The notes below the pieces were generated by a model. The model saw nothing but the letters and a program-made list of their open reading frames with translations. It was not told where the DNA came from and did no database searches. 64,000 nt of DNA from Dermacoccus abyssi. Lineage in GTDB: Bacteria; Actinomycetota; Actinomycetes; Actinomycetales; Dermatophilaceae. Positions 17,183-25,048 of this stretch are shown one piece after another (position 1 is the first letter of the stretch; each line of letters begins with the position of its first letter). Where the stretch lies: the NCBI RefSeq assembly GCF_034541975.1, contig NZ_JAVYJM010000001.1. One strand, written 5' to 3'. The position numbers and the translations under genes were made by a program.

Positions 17183-17964
17183 CTCGCGAGAGCGACAACT
17201 CGCTCCTGGCCGAGGTCGACGAACCCGACCCGCGTGAGGATCGGGGCGCTCGTCGTCACCCGCCCCTTGACGACGGCATGTGCATACCCGAGTTCGTGTG
17301 CGCGCCGAAGACGGGCGAGAAGGTTCGCGCGGTAGGCCCCGCGCCCGCGCGCCGCCTTCGTCGACGATCCTCCCCACAGGAGAACGAGGCGATCGTCGGG
17401 GTAGAACGTCATGCCGCCGGAGGCAGCCGGTCGGCCGTCGAGCACCGTGACGAAGACGCCGCCGCGCCCCTGGTCGTACTCCTCCTGGCACGCCCGAGCC
17501 CTCACGTCGGGGTCCTCGTCGTTCGGGGTCTCGTTCTCGAACGCCTCATCGCTCACGGCATCCCAGGCCTGCACGAGGTCGGGTGTGGTGACGGGCTCGG
17601 TGGAAACGTCGTCCGGCACCGGTACGTCCGGCACGCCCTCGCTCAGATCGAGTGCAAGCACGGACAACGTCTCGGCCACGTGCCCACCCCGCTCGAGGAG
17701 CCTGGGCTCGAGTGAAGGGTTCGGGGTGGCGCTGCTCAGCCCGCAGAACCACACAGTGTCGCGGCTCCAGGACCGCGCCTGCGCCAGGGCGGCGTCGATG
17801 ACGTCGTCGGCGGGGGAGCGCGAGGTGAGGCGGTGGGCCTGGCAGTGCTGCTGCAGCCACATCGGGTACTTCACCAGGGTGAAGGCGTCGGTGCGAACCA
17901 CCTCCGCGAAGTCGGGCTCCCACACGATGGCCGCAGCGGCCCGGCGCACTACGTCGACGTCCAT
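17155..17964 (-). CDS. GNAT-family N-acetyltransferase
   Basis: The 269-aa protein has a C-terminal acetyltransferase fold: GVFVTVLDGRPAASGGMTFY and the acetyl-CoA loop in TKAARGRGAYRANLLARLRRAHELGY, with the following strand at PILTRVGFVDLG. The N-terminal 120 residues are less conserved and may set substrate choice. The substrate is unknown. The ATG follows a minus-strand TAGTCT box by 6 nt, suggesting leaderless transcription. It overlaps the 3' end of the SEC-C gene by 28 bp. Confidence 0.85.
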   Translation of the reverse strand: MDVDVVRRAAAAIVWEPDFAEVVRTDAFTLVKYPMWLQQHCQAHRLTSRSPADDVIDAALAQARSWSRDTVWFCGLSSATPNPSLEPRLLERGGHVAETLSVLALDLSEGVPDVPVPDDVSTEPVTTPDLVQAWDAVSDEAFENETPNDEDPDVRARACQEEYDQGRGGVFVTVLDGRPAASGGMTFYPDDRLVLLWGGSSTKAARGRGAYRANLLARLRRAHELGYAHAVVKGRVTTSAPILTRVGFVDLGQERVVALASQPSSSPST

Positions 17965-17970
17965 GACGTC

Positions 17971-17976
17971 AGACTA
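17971..17976 (-). promoter_or_regulatory. -10 box of leaderless GNAT promoter
   Basis: TAGTCT on the minus strand lies 6 nt before the GNAT ATG; it diverges from the aspS promoter about 45 bp away. Confidence 0.5.
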
Positions 17977-18018
17977 GGCCGGGCGGAATCACGGGTGCGG
18001 CCATCGCCGCGCGTCACC

Positions 18019-18024
18019 TAGAAT
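18019..18024 (+). promoter_or_regulatory. -10 box of aspS promoter
   Basis: TAGAAT lies about 240 bp before the aspS start; transcription from about 18031 would yield a structured leader of about 235 nt. The whole gap between the GNAT gene and aspS (17965-18265) is accounted for by this promoter and the T-box leader. Confidence 0.6.
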
Positions 18025-18030
18025 GGGAAG

Positions 18031-18265
18031 CGTTGTTCGTGGTGGCGTGACGACCCACCGGAGCCTCTTCGAAAGCTCGGCGAACAGCACGCGCGTCCGG
18101 CGACACCGACGAGAGGCCGAAGCTCTTTCGGCGAAGGTGTGGTGGCACCGCGACCTGGCCCCCGCCCGCACCTCCCGGGCTGCCCCCACGTGGGCGCACC
18201 CGGTCGCAGGTATCGCAAGCATCTTTCCGGGTGAACCCGTCGTGGACCGACCCGAAAGGAACATC
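18031..18265 (+). promoter_or_regulatory. T-box riboswitch leader, Asp type, upstream of aspS
   Basis: The core matches the T-box antiterminator/antisequestrator. Helix A1 is AGGTGTGG (18135-18142) with CCGCACCT (18166-18173). The 7-nt bulge TGGCACC (18143-18149) fits the TGGNACC consensus, and GCG (18150-18152) pairs with CGC (18163-18165). A stem III hairpin precedes it (18116-18121 with 18127-18132). At the 5' end a short hairpin (18041-18045 with 18055-18059) displays GACGAC in its loop: GAC is an Asp codon. The variable bulge base is C, which would pair with the G73 discriminator of tRNA-Asp. The short stem I resembles the ultrashort actinobacterial class. A helix between 18223-18231 and 18251-18258 can mask the aspS Shine-Dalgarno, suggesting control of translation. 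Confidence 0.78.
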
Positions 18266-20089
18266 ATGCTTCGTACCCATGAAGCCGGGACCGTGCGCCA
18301 GTCGAACGTCGGTGACACCGTCACCCTCACCGGCTGGGTGGCCAAGCGTCGCGACCACGGTGGCGTGGCCTTCGTCGACCTGCGTGACGCCTCGGGCGTC
18401 GTCCAGGTCGTCGCGCGCGACGAAGTGCTCACCGGCGCCGCGCACGGCCTGCGCTCCGAGTACTGCATCAAGGTGACCGGCAAGGTCACCGCCCGTGAGG
18501 CGAAGGACGTCAACCCGAACCTGCCGACCGGTGAGGTCGACGTCGTTGCCGACGAGATCGAGGTTCTCTCCGAGGCGGCTGCTTTGCCGTTCCAGATCGA
18601 CGAGCGCATCACCGTCGGCGAAGAGGCGCGCCTCAAGTACCGCTACCTCGACCTGCGCCGTCAGGCCCCGGGCGATGCGATCCGTCTGCGCTCGAAGGTG
18701 TCGCAGGCCGCGCGATCCGTGCTCGGCGAGCGCGACTTCGTCGAGATCGAGACCCCTACGCTCACCCGTTCCACGCCCGAGGGCGCTCGCGACTTCCTCG
18801 TGCCCGCACGCCTCGCGCCGGGCAGTTGGTACGCCCTGCCGCAGAGCCCGCAGCTGTTCAAGCAGCTGCTCATGGTGGCCGGCATGGAGCGCTACTACCA
18901 GATCGCGCGTTGTTACCGCGACGAGGACTTCCGCGCCGACCGTCAGCCCGAGTTCACGCAGCTCGACATCGAGATGAGTTTCGTCGAGCAGGACGACGTC
19001 ATCGAGCTCGGTGAGTCGATCGCCAAGGCGGTGTGGAAGACGATCGGTGTCGACCTGCCGACGCCGTTCCCGCGCATGACGTACGCCGACGCCATGGCGA
19101 AGTACGGCTCGGACAAGCCTGACCTGCGCTTCGCCAACGAGCTCACCGACTGCACCGAGTTCTTCTCCGACACGACGTTCCGTGTGTTCCAGGCAGAGTA
19201 CGTCGGCGCCGTCGTCATGCCGGGCGGCGCGAGCCAGCCGCGTCGACAGCTCGACGCGTGGCAGGAATGGGCCAAGCAGCGCGGCGCCAAGGGTCTCGCG
19301 TACGTCCTCGTCGCCGAGGACGGTTCGCTCACCGGGCCCGTGGCGAAGAACCTCTCCGAGACCGAGACGTCCGGCTTGGCCGAGCACGTCGGCGCGAAGC
19401 CGGGCGACTGCATCTTCTTCGCCGCCGGCGCCACGAAGGCCTCGCGGGCTCTGCTCGGTGCGGCGCGCCTCGAGATCGGCAAGCGTTGCGAGCTCATCGA
19501 CGAGAACGCGTGGAGCTTCCTGTGGGTCGTCGACGCGCCTCTGTTCGAGCCGGCCGCTGACGCTGTCGCCTCGGGCGACGTCGCGGTGGGTGCGGGCAAG
19601 TGGACCGCCGTGCACCACGCCTTCACCATGCCGAAGGCCGAGTACCTCGACACGTTCGACACCAACCCGGGCGAGGCGCTCGCCTACGCCTACGACATGG
19701 TGTGCAACGGCAACGAGATCGGCGGCGGGTCGATCCGTATCCACCGCCGCGACATCCAGGAGCGCGTGTTCAAGGTCATGGGCCTGTCGCAGGAGGACGC
19801 ACAGGAGAAGTTCGGCTTCCTCCTCGAGGCCTTCAGCTTCGGCGCCCCGCCGCACGGCGGTATCGCGTTCGGCTGGGACCGGATCGTGTCGCTGCTCGCG
19901 GGCGTCGACTCGATCCGCGAGGTCATCGCCTTCCCGAAGAGCGGTGGCGGTTACGACCCGTTGACGGCTGCGCCCGCCCCGATCACTGCGCAGCAGCGCA
20001 AGGAGGCCGGCATCGACGCGAAGCCCGAGCCGAAGAAGGAAGCAGCTTCCCCGGCTGCACCGGACGAGGTTTCGCCCACGCAGTCCTGA
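18266..20089 (+). CDS. aspS: Aspartyl-tRNA synthetase
   Basis: The 607-aa class II synthetase charges tRNA-Asp. Order: OB-fold anticodon domain (GWVAKRRDHGGVAFVDLRD), class II motif 1, motif 2 (YYQIARCYRDEDFRADRQPEFTQ), the bacterial GAD insertion, and motif 3 (GGIAFGWDRIVSLL). About 30 extra residues at the C terminus are rich in Ala, Pro, Glu and Lys. ATG 18266 has AAAGGA 5 nt upstream; longer in-frame extensions would run through the T-box. Whether it is discriminating or also charges tRNA-Asn cannot be decided here. Confidence 0.96.
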   Translation: MLRTHEAGTVRQSNVGDTVTLTGWVAKRRDHGGVAFVDLRDASGVVQVVARDEVLTGAAHGLRSEYCIKVTGKVTAREAKDVNPNLPTGEVDVVADEIEVLSEAAALPFQIDERITVGEEARLKYRYLDLRRQAPGDAIRLRSKVSQAARSVLGERDFVEIETPTLTRSTPEGARDFLVPARLAPGSWYALPQSPQLFKQLLMVAGMERYYQIARCYRDEDFRADRQPEFTQLDIEMSFVEQDDVIELGESIAKAVWKTIGVDLPTPFPRMTYADAMAKYGSDKPDLRFANELTDCTEFFSDTTFRVFQAEYVGAVVMPGGASQPRRQLDAWQEWAKQRGAKGLAYVLVAEDGSLTGPVAKNLSETETSGLAEHVGAKPGDCIFFAAGATKASRALLGAARLEIGKRCELIDENAWSFLWVVDAPLFEPAADAVASGDVAVGAGKWTAVHHAFTMPKAEYLDTFDTNPGEALAYAYDMVCNGNEIGGGSIRIHRRDIQERVFKVMGLSQEDAQEKFGFLLEAFSFGAPPHGGIAFGWDRIVSLLAGVDSIREVIAFPKSGGGYDPLTAAPAPITAQQRKEAGIDAKPEPKKEAASPAAPDEVSPTQS

Positions 20090-20101
20090 TCGACGGCCGC
20101 T

Positions 20102-20140
20102 CGTGCCCCGTCATCCCCTGTGGGTGGCGGGGCACGCCCC
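20102..20140 (+). terminator. Strong intrinsic terminator after aspS
   Basis: CGTGCCCCG (20102-20110) pairs perfectly with CGGGGCACG (20128-20136), and the stem extends inward. The tail CCCCTTTTCC follows at once. Confidence 0.85.
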
Positions 20141-20152
20141 TTTTCCGGGCGA

Positions 20153-20158
20153 TAGTTT
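20153..20158 (+). promoter_or_regulatory. -10 box of leaderless HAD gene promoter
   Basis: TAGTTT, 7-nt spacer, then the ATG at 20166; it directly follows the aspS terminator. Confidence 0.55.
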
Positions 20159-20165
20159 GGGTCGC

Positions 20166-20765
20166 ATGACTTCATCCCCGCGAGCTGTCCTTCTCGACGC
20201 CGACGGCGTGCTGCAGCACCCGTCCCACGACTGGGAGGCCGCCCTGGCCGACGTCGGGGGAGCGGCCTTCCCCGCGGCCGTCTTCGAGCACGAGCGGCCC
20301 GCCATGCGCGGGGAGATGACGATGCGTGAGGCGCTCCTCGCCGCGGCGCAGGCGGTCGGCAGCGACATCGATGTCGACGACACCCTGACGCTGTGGGGAC
20401 GCTTCGACCTCGACGAGGAGGCTCTGTCCGTGGTCGACGAGCTACGCGCGCTCGGGTACCGGTGCTACCTCACGACCAACCAGCAGGACGTCCGGGTTGC
20501 GGCAATGCGTGAACGCTACGCGAACCGCCTCGACGGCTACTTCTTCTCCTGCGAGGTGGGAGAAGCCAAACCGGCGGGGCAGTACTTCGTCCGCGTCCTC
20601 GAGACCCTCGGCCTGCAGCCGGGTGACTGCGTCTTCGTCGACGACTCACCGGCCAACGTCCGCTCCGCGTCCGGCGTGGGTCTGCGCTCGCACCTCGTAG
20701 ACGCGAGTGACAACGTCGCGAGCCTTCGAGCTGCGCTGCGCAATGAAGGGCTCCTGCCCGACTGA
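20166..20765 (+). CDS. HAD-IA family hydrolase
   Basis: The 199-aa protein has HAD motif I LLDADGVLQHP (two Asp), motif II around YLTTNQQD, a Lys in GEAKPAGQYF and motif IV VFVDDSPANV. This is the small-molecule phosphatase layout with a helical cap. The substrate is unknown. The start is set by ATG 20166 after TAGTTT-N7. It stands alone between two terminators. Confidence 0.83.
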   Translation: MTSSPRAVLLDADGVLQHPSHDWEAALADVGGAAFPAAVFEHERPAMRGEMTMREALLAAAQAVGSDIDVDDTLTLWGRFDLDEEALSVVDELRALGYRCYLTTNQQDVRVAAMRERYANRLDGYFFSCEVGEAKPAGQYFVRVLETLGLQPGDCVFVDDSPANVRSASGVGLRSHLVDASDNVASLRAALRNEGLLPD

Positions 20766-20778
20766 TTTTCGCCAACGC

Positions 20779-20816
20779 ACCACACGATGAGTCCGCATCG
20801 CGACTCATCTGGTGGT
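20779..20816. terminator. Bidirectional terminator between HAD gene and MMPL gene
   Basis: GATGAGTC (20786-20793) pairs with GACTCATC (20802-20809); outer ACCAC/GTGGT extends the stem. It lies exactly between two convergent genes. Confidence 0.7.
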
Positions 20817-20825
20817 TTCCGTCGG

Positions 20826-23003
20826 TCAGTGAGTGAAGCCGAACCTGGCGTGCCAGCGCTTGAGGAACGCCGGCGCCCACCAGTTCCACCGGCCCATGAG
20901 CGTCATCGTCGCGGGGACGAGGATCATGCGCACGAGCGTCGCATCGAGCGCGATCGACAGCGCGAGTCCGACGCCGAGCTGCTTGACGACGATCATCTTG
21001 GCCGCGGCGAAGCCGAGCATGACGATGATCATGAGCAGAGCGGCGCTCGTCACGATCCGGCCGCATCGCTGGATGCCGACGGCCACGGCTCGCGCGTCGT
21101 CGTCGCCCTGTTCGTGCGCCTCGACGATGCGTGACAGGAGGAAGACCTCGTAGTCCATGGCGAGGCCGAACCCGAACGCCAAGAGAATGACGGGCACGGT
21201 GGATTCGACGGCGTCGTTGCTCGTGTAGCCGAGCAGGGTTTCGAAGTGCCCGTTCTGGAAGATCCACGTCATGGCGCCGAGGCTCGCTGCCAGTGACAGC
21301 GCGTTGAAGATCAACGCCTTGAGCGGGAGCACGAGCGAACCGGTCATGAGGAAGAGCAGGACGAGCGTCGCGAGTGCGACGACGAGTGCCACGAGAGGAG
21401 CGCGGGCGGTGATGGCCTTGCTGTAGTCGTCGAGTTTCGCCTGTTGACCCGTCACCCAGGTGTCGAACTCAGGGCGGTCTGAGCGCAGGGCATCGACGAC
21501 TTGGCCGGTTCGCCCGTTGGACGGCGTCGCACCGGCGACGCGAACACCGACTGCGACATAGCCGTCGCCGAGATCGCGCGTCGGGTTGATCCCGCTCACG
21601 TGCTCAACCTTCGCAACGTCCCGTGTGGCCCAGGCGCTCGCGGTCGCGACGTCGGTCTTCGCGACGACGGTGACCGCGGGCTCGGCGAGTGCGGGAAAGT
21701 CCTGGCGCAGATCGGCGAGGAGCACCCGCTGCGTGTCCTCCTTGGGCAGCATGGCGCCGGTGGAACTGACCTGACGCAGGCCGGCGAGGGGAGTGGCGAG
21801 CAGCACGAGCACGGCCACGACAGCGGCGATGGAGACCCAGATGTGACGTTGCACCCCGTGGGCGAGCGAGGCGAAACGACCCGTGTCCGCGTCCGGCGCG
21901 ACACGCTTGCGAGCGAGTCGGCGTGCCGCGAGGCGGGCGCATGCGGGGACGAGAGTGAGGGAAGCAAAGCACGCGACGACAACGACGGACAGGCCTGCGA
22001 GACCGACCGCCTTCGTCACCGAGGCCGGGAAGAGGAGCAGACCCGACACGGAGATGGCGACTGTCAGGCCACTGAACAGGACGGTACGTCCCGCTGTGGA
22101 GAGCGTGCGAGCCGTCGCGAGATCGAGCTCCGCGTCGCTCAGGTCCCGAGCCTCACGGTCGTCACCACCCACGCGTGACAGTTCCTCGCGGAATCGCCCG
22201 ACGATGAGCAGGCCGTAGTCGATGGACAGGCCGAGGCCCAGGATCGTCACGATGTTGACGACGGTGGCGTCGAGTTCGGTGAACTGGGCGAATCCGAAGA
22301 GGGCGAGCAGACCGCCACCGATGGAGGAGATCGCACCCGCGAGAGGCAGGCCCGCTGCGATGAAGCCGCCGAAGACAATGACCATGACGACGAGGGTCAG
22401 CGGGAAGGCGATTCCCTCCCCGGTGCGCAGATCCTCCTGGACCTGGTCGGTGATGCGCTTGAGCACCTCGACCGAACCACCGGTGCGGACGGTGCCGGCA
22501 TCGCCGACGACGGCCTTCGCGCGGCGAGTGACCTCGCTGGAGGCCCTCTCCTGATCGGCCTTGGCCAAACCCGGCTCGAGGTTCGCGACGAAAACGACCG
22601 ATTGTGGGGCGGACTTCGAGGTGTACACCGCGGCCACTCGCGGATCCCGAGCCGCGGGGGTGAAGGCCGACTCGACGGACCTCGTGCGCGGGGCAGCGTC
22701 GATCTCCTTCTGCAGGCGCGGGCCGAGGGAGCGTTGCTCGGATCGGTCGAGACCGTCGATGCGCACGAGGACGCTGCCGCCGGCCCTGTCACCGGTGAGG
22801 AGCTTCTCGTTGCCGAAGTGGGACTCACCGGGGACGTACGGCTCCTTCTGCTGCAGTTGCCCGAAGAGTCCGCCCCCGCCGAAGGCTCCGCTCGTGCCGG
22901 CGAAAGCGAGCACGACGCCGACGAGCCACGCGAGTGCGATCCACTTCGCGCGACGGGCGACGAAGTGTCCGTAGCGCCCGCCCTGGGGGGTTCGGGTGGT
23001 CAC
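20826..23003 (-). CDS. MMPL/RND-type membrane transporter
   Basis: The 725-aa protein has the RND architecture: a cytoplasmic basic start, helix 1 (WIALAWLVGVVLAFAGTSG), a periplasmic loop, a cluster of five helices (AIVIFGG, LGLGLSIDYGLLIVGRF, LFSGLTVAISVSGLLLFP), then the same pattern repeated in the second half (LLAFGFGLAMDYEVFLLSR). The paired Asp-Tyr motifs in the membrane (SIDYG, AMDYE) are those used for proton coupling. MMPL proteins export lipids or drugs; the cargo is unknown. I start it at GTG 23003, which overlaps the upstream gene's stop by 4 bp; the longer reading upstream is that gene in another frame. Confidence 0.88.
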   Translation of the reverse strand: MTTRTPQGGRYGHFVARRAKWIALAWLVGVVLAFAGTSGAFGGGGLFGQLQQKEPYVPGESHFGNEKLLTGDRAGGSVLVRIDGLDRSEQRSLGPRLQKEIDAAPRTRSVESAFTPAARDPRVAAVYTSKSAPQSVVFVANLEPGLAKADQERASSEVTRRAKAVVGDAGTVRTGGSVEVLKRITDQVQEDLRTGEGIAFPLTLVVMVIVFGGFIAAGLPLAGAISSIGGGLLALFGFAQFTELDATVVNIVTILGLGLSIDYGLLIVGRFREELSRVGGDDREARDLSDAELDLATARTLSTAGRTVLFSGLTVAISVSGLLLFPASVTKAVGLAGLSVVVVACFASLTLVPACARLAARRLARKRVAPDADTGRFASLAHGVQRHIWVSIAAVVAVLVLLATPLAGLRQVSSTGAMLPKEDTQRVLLADLRQDFPALAEPAVTVVAKTDVATASAWATRDVAKVEHVSGINPTRDLGDGYVAVGVRVAGATPSNGRTGQVVDALRSDRPEFDTWVTGQQAKLDDYSKAITARAPLVALVVALATLVLLFLMTGSLVLPLKALIFNALSLAASLGAMTWIFQNGHFETLLGYTSNDAVESTVPVILLAFGFGLAMDYEVFLLSRIVEAHEQGDDDARAVAVGIQRCGRIVTSAALLMIIVMLGFAAAKMIVVKQLGVGLALSIALDATLVRMILVPATMTLMGRWNWWAPAFLKRWHARFGFTH

Positions 23004-23572
23004 GCAAGAATCCCGACGACGACGCAGACAACGGCAAGAACCATGAGTGCGGTCGGGAGCGGGAGGAAACGCACGGACTTGCCCGACGGGGTGCCGGTGG
23101 GGTTGTCGACGGTCTCTGCATTGAGGGCCTCGCGCAACGCACGTGACGATGTCGGCAATTCCACCAGGGATCCGGGTTCGGGGCGCCACGAGCCCGCGGC
23201 GCCGGAGGTCTGCATGTCACGGTCACTGCGTGCCTTCTGGGAGCCGATTGCCCAGACGGTCGTGCGGCCACCGTCGTTGTCGTGGATGACGAGGCTTCCC
23301 CGCGAATCCGTGTGGGAGATGCCCTCCCACGGAAGAGTGACCTCACGCACGACGTTGCTCACGATCACGGCGTCCGCGGTGAAGCGCAGGCTCGGACGCG
23401 CCATGACGCAGAACGAGAGCGCGGCGAACGCGGCGCCGAAGTACAGCATCGGGCGTCCGCTGTGGGAGAAGGCCCCGGCCACGGCAAGGAGCGCTCCGAT
23501 GACGACCCCGATCCAGCCGATGTAGACGTTGAAGCGCTGCCTGGTCGCCTTGACCCCGCTCGGTTGGGACAT
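23000..23572 (-). CDS. PH-domain membrane protein
   Basis: The 190-aa protein has two N-terminal membrane helices (VYIGWIGVVIGALLAVAG; YFGAAFAALSFCVM), a bacterial PH-like beta domain with VREVTLPWEGISH, and a C-terminal membrane helix (ALMVLAVVCVVVGILA). It is translationally coupled to the MMPL transporter (GTGA overlap), so it may assist or be regulated with it. Function is otherwise unknown. A ribosome site GCGGAG lies 7 nt before the ATG. Confidence 0.78.
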   Translation of the reverse strand: MSQPSGVKATRQRFNVYIGWIGVVIGALLAVAGAFSHSGRPMLYFGAAFAALSFCVMARPSLRFTADAVIVSNVVREVTLPWEGISHTDSRGSLVIHDNDGGRTTVWAIGSQKARSDRDMQTSGAAGSWRPEPGSLVELPTSSRALREALNAETVDNPTGTPSGKSVRFLPLPTALMVLAVVCVVVGILA

Positions 23573-23603
23573 GGTGCATCTCCGCTCTCGTTCTGGCGGC
23601 CCA

Positions 23604-23609
23604 ACTCTA
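23604..23609 (-). promoter_or_regulatory. -10 box of PH-domain/MMPL operon
   Basis: TAGAGT on the minus strand, about 32 nt before the ATG at 23572, leaving a short leader that contains the ribosome site. Confidence 0.5.
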
Positions 23610-23646
23610 GCGGGGTGCTGCCGGGTCCACCTGATTGACTGGGCGC

Positions 23647-25044
23647 ATGAGCGATGACCTGTTCTCGAACCAACTCGACGGTGAACGTCGCGACGGTACG
23701 GCAGCCAGCGGGGCCATGGCGCCCTTGGCCGTTCGAATGCGTCCGCGGACGCTCGAGGAAGTGCGTGGGCAGGGTGACGTCCTCAAGCCCGGTTCGCCGC
23801 TCCGTCGACTCATCGAAGGTCAATCGGGGGCTGCCGGTCCGATGAGCGCGATCCTCTGGGGTCCTCCGGGAACAGGGAAAACGACGCTGGCGCACCTGGC
23901 CGCGGGCAGCGCCGACCGACGCTTCGTCGAGCTCTCCGCGATTACCGCCGGCGTGAAGGACGTGAGGCAGGCGATGGAGGAGGCTGGCCGTCACCTCGCG
24001 ATGTACGGACGCTCGACCGTGCTGTTCCTCGACGAGATCCACCGCTTCTCCAAGGCACAGCAGGACGCGCTCCTGCCGGGAGTGGAGAACCGCACCGTCA
24101 TCCTCGTCGCGGCCACGACGGAGAACCCCAGCTTTAGCGTCATCGCGCCCCTGTTGTCACGCTCCGTCCTCGTGACGCTCAAGTCGCTAGACGACGAGCA
24201 GGTTGCCGCCGTCATCGCCAGTGCCCTCGCCGACGAGCGGGGTTTCGCAGGCGCGTTCACGCTCGCGGACGACGCGCGCGACCATCTCGTGCGCATGGCC
24301 GGGGGTGACGCCCGGCGAGCTCTGACGGCACTCGAAGCTGCCGCCGGCGTCACCACGGACGCAGGGGGGAGCGAGATCTCGTTGGCCTCGGTGGAACAGG
24401 CCATGGCTGCGGCCGCTGTTCGTTACGACCGTGCCGGCGACCAGCACTACGACGTCTCGTCGGCCCTCATCAAGTCGATGCGCGGTTCGGACGTCGATGC
24501 CGCACTTCACTACCTCGCGCGCATGCTCGAGGCGGGGGAGGACCCGCGCTTCATCGCACGCCGCATCGTCATCGCGGCCAGTGAAGACATTGGCATGGCA
24601 GATCCGACGGCTTTGCAGACCGCAGTGGCCGCCATGCACGCCGTGGCGCAGATCGGCATGCCCGAGGCTCGGATCATCCTCGGCCAGGCCGTCGTCCACA
24701 ACTGTCTCGCTCCGAAGTCGAACGCCGCCTACTCGGCGATCAACGCCGCCATCGCCGATGTCCGTGCCGGGCGCGGAGGCGCCGTGCCACCTCATCTGCG
24801 CGGTACCGGCTACGCCGGGGCGACGCAGCTCGGCCACGGGGCCGGATATCGATACACGCACGACGAACCGTCCGGTGTCGGGCCGCAACAGTTCCTACCG
24901 GACGATCTGGTGGCGGACGCGGACTACTACGCGCCGACGGCACGCGGCTGGGAGGAACGGCTGGGCGAGCGGTGGCGCTCGCTGCGCGCGACAATTCGCG
25001 GTCAAGTCCCGGGTAGTGGTGTAGCGGAGCGTGCCCCTTCGTGA
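23647..25044 (+). CDS. rarA: Replication-associated recombination protein A (RarA/MgsA), C terminus altered by IS insertion
   Basis: The 465-aa AAA+ ATPase acts at stalled replication forks. Walker A is WGPPGTGKTT (residues 71-80), Walker B VLFLDEIHRF, sensor 1 ATTENPSF; the C-terminal MgsA tetramerisation region is complete. The reading frame runs 14 codons into an IS256 element (QVPGSGVAERAPS then stop). Before insertion the frame continued from ATTCGCGG at the target into CGT TGA at 26431-26436, so the original end was ...TIRGR. Only the last Arg was replaced, and the enzyme is probably still functional. ATG 23647 is preferred over the in-frame TTG 12 bp earlier. Confidence 0.93.
   Translation: MSDDLFSNQLDGERRDGTAASGAMAPLAVRMRPRTLEEVRGQGDVLKPGSPLRRLIEGQSGAAGPMSAILWGPPGTGKTTLAHLAAGSADRRFVELSAITAGVKDVRQAMEEAGRHLAMYGRSTVLFLDEIHRFSKAQQDALLPGVENRTVILVAATTENPSFSVIAPLLSRSVLVTLKSLDDEQVAAVIASALADERGFAGAFTLADDARDHLVRMAGGDARRALTALEAAAGVTTDAGGSEISLASVEQAMAAAAVRYDRAGDQHYDVSSALIKSMRGSDVDAALHYLARMLEAGEDPRFIARRIVIAASEDIGMADPTALQTAVAAMHAVAQIGMPEARIILGQAVVHNCLAPKSNAAYSAINAAIADVRAGRGGAVPPHLRGTGYAGATQLGHGAGYRYTHDEPSGVGPQQFLPDDLVADADYYAPTARGWEERLGERWRSLRATIRGQVPGSGVAERAPS
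24993..25001. repeat. Target-site duplication, left copy
   Basis: AATTCGCGG, repeated at 26421-26429 on the other side of the IS element. The match extends one base further left (C). The 9-bp size is right for IS256-family insertion. Confidence 0.85.
25005..25026. repeat. IS left inverted repeat
   Basis: A 22-bp arm starting AGTCCCGGG and ending GGTGTAGCG; it matches the right arm at 19 of 22 bases. Confidence 0.8.
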
Positions 25045-25048
25045 TGGT

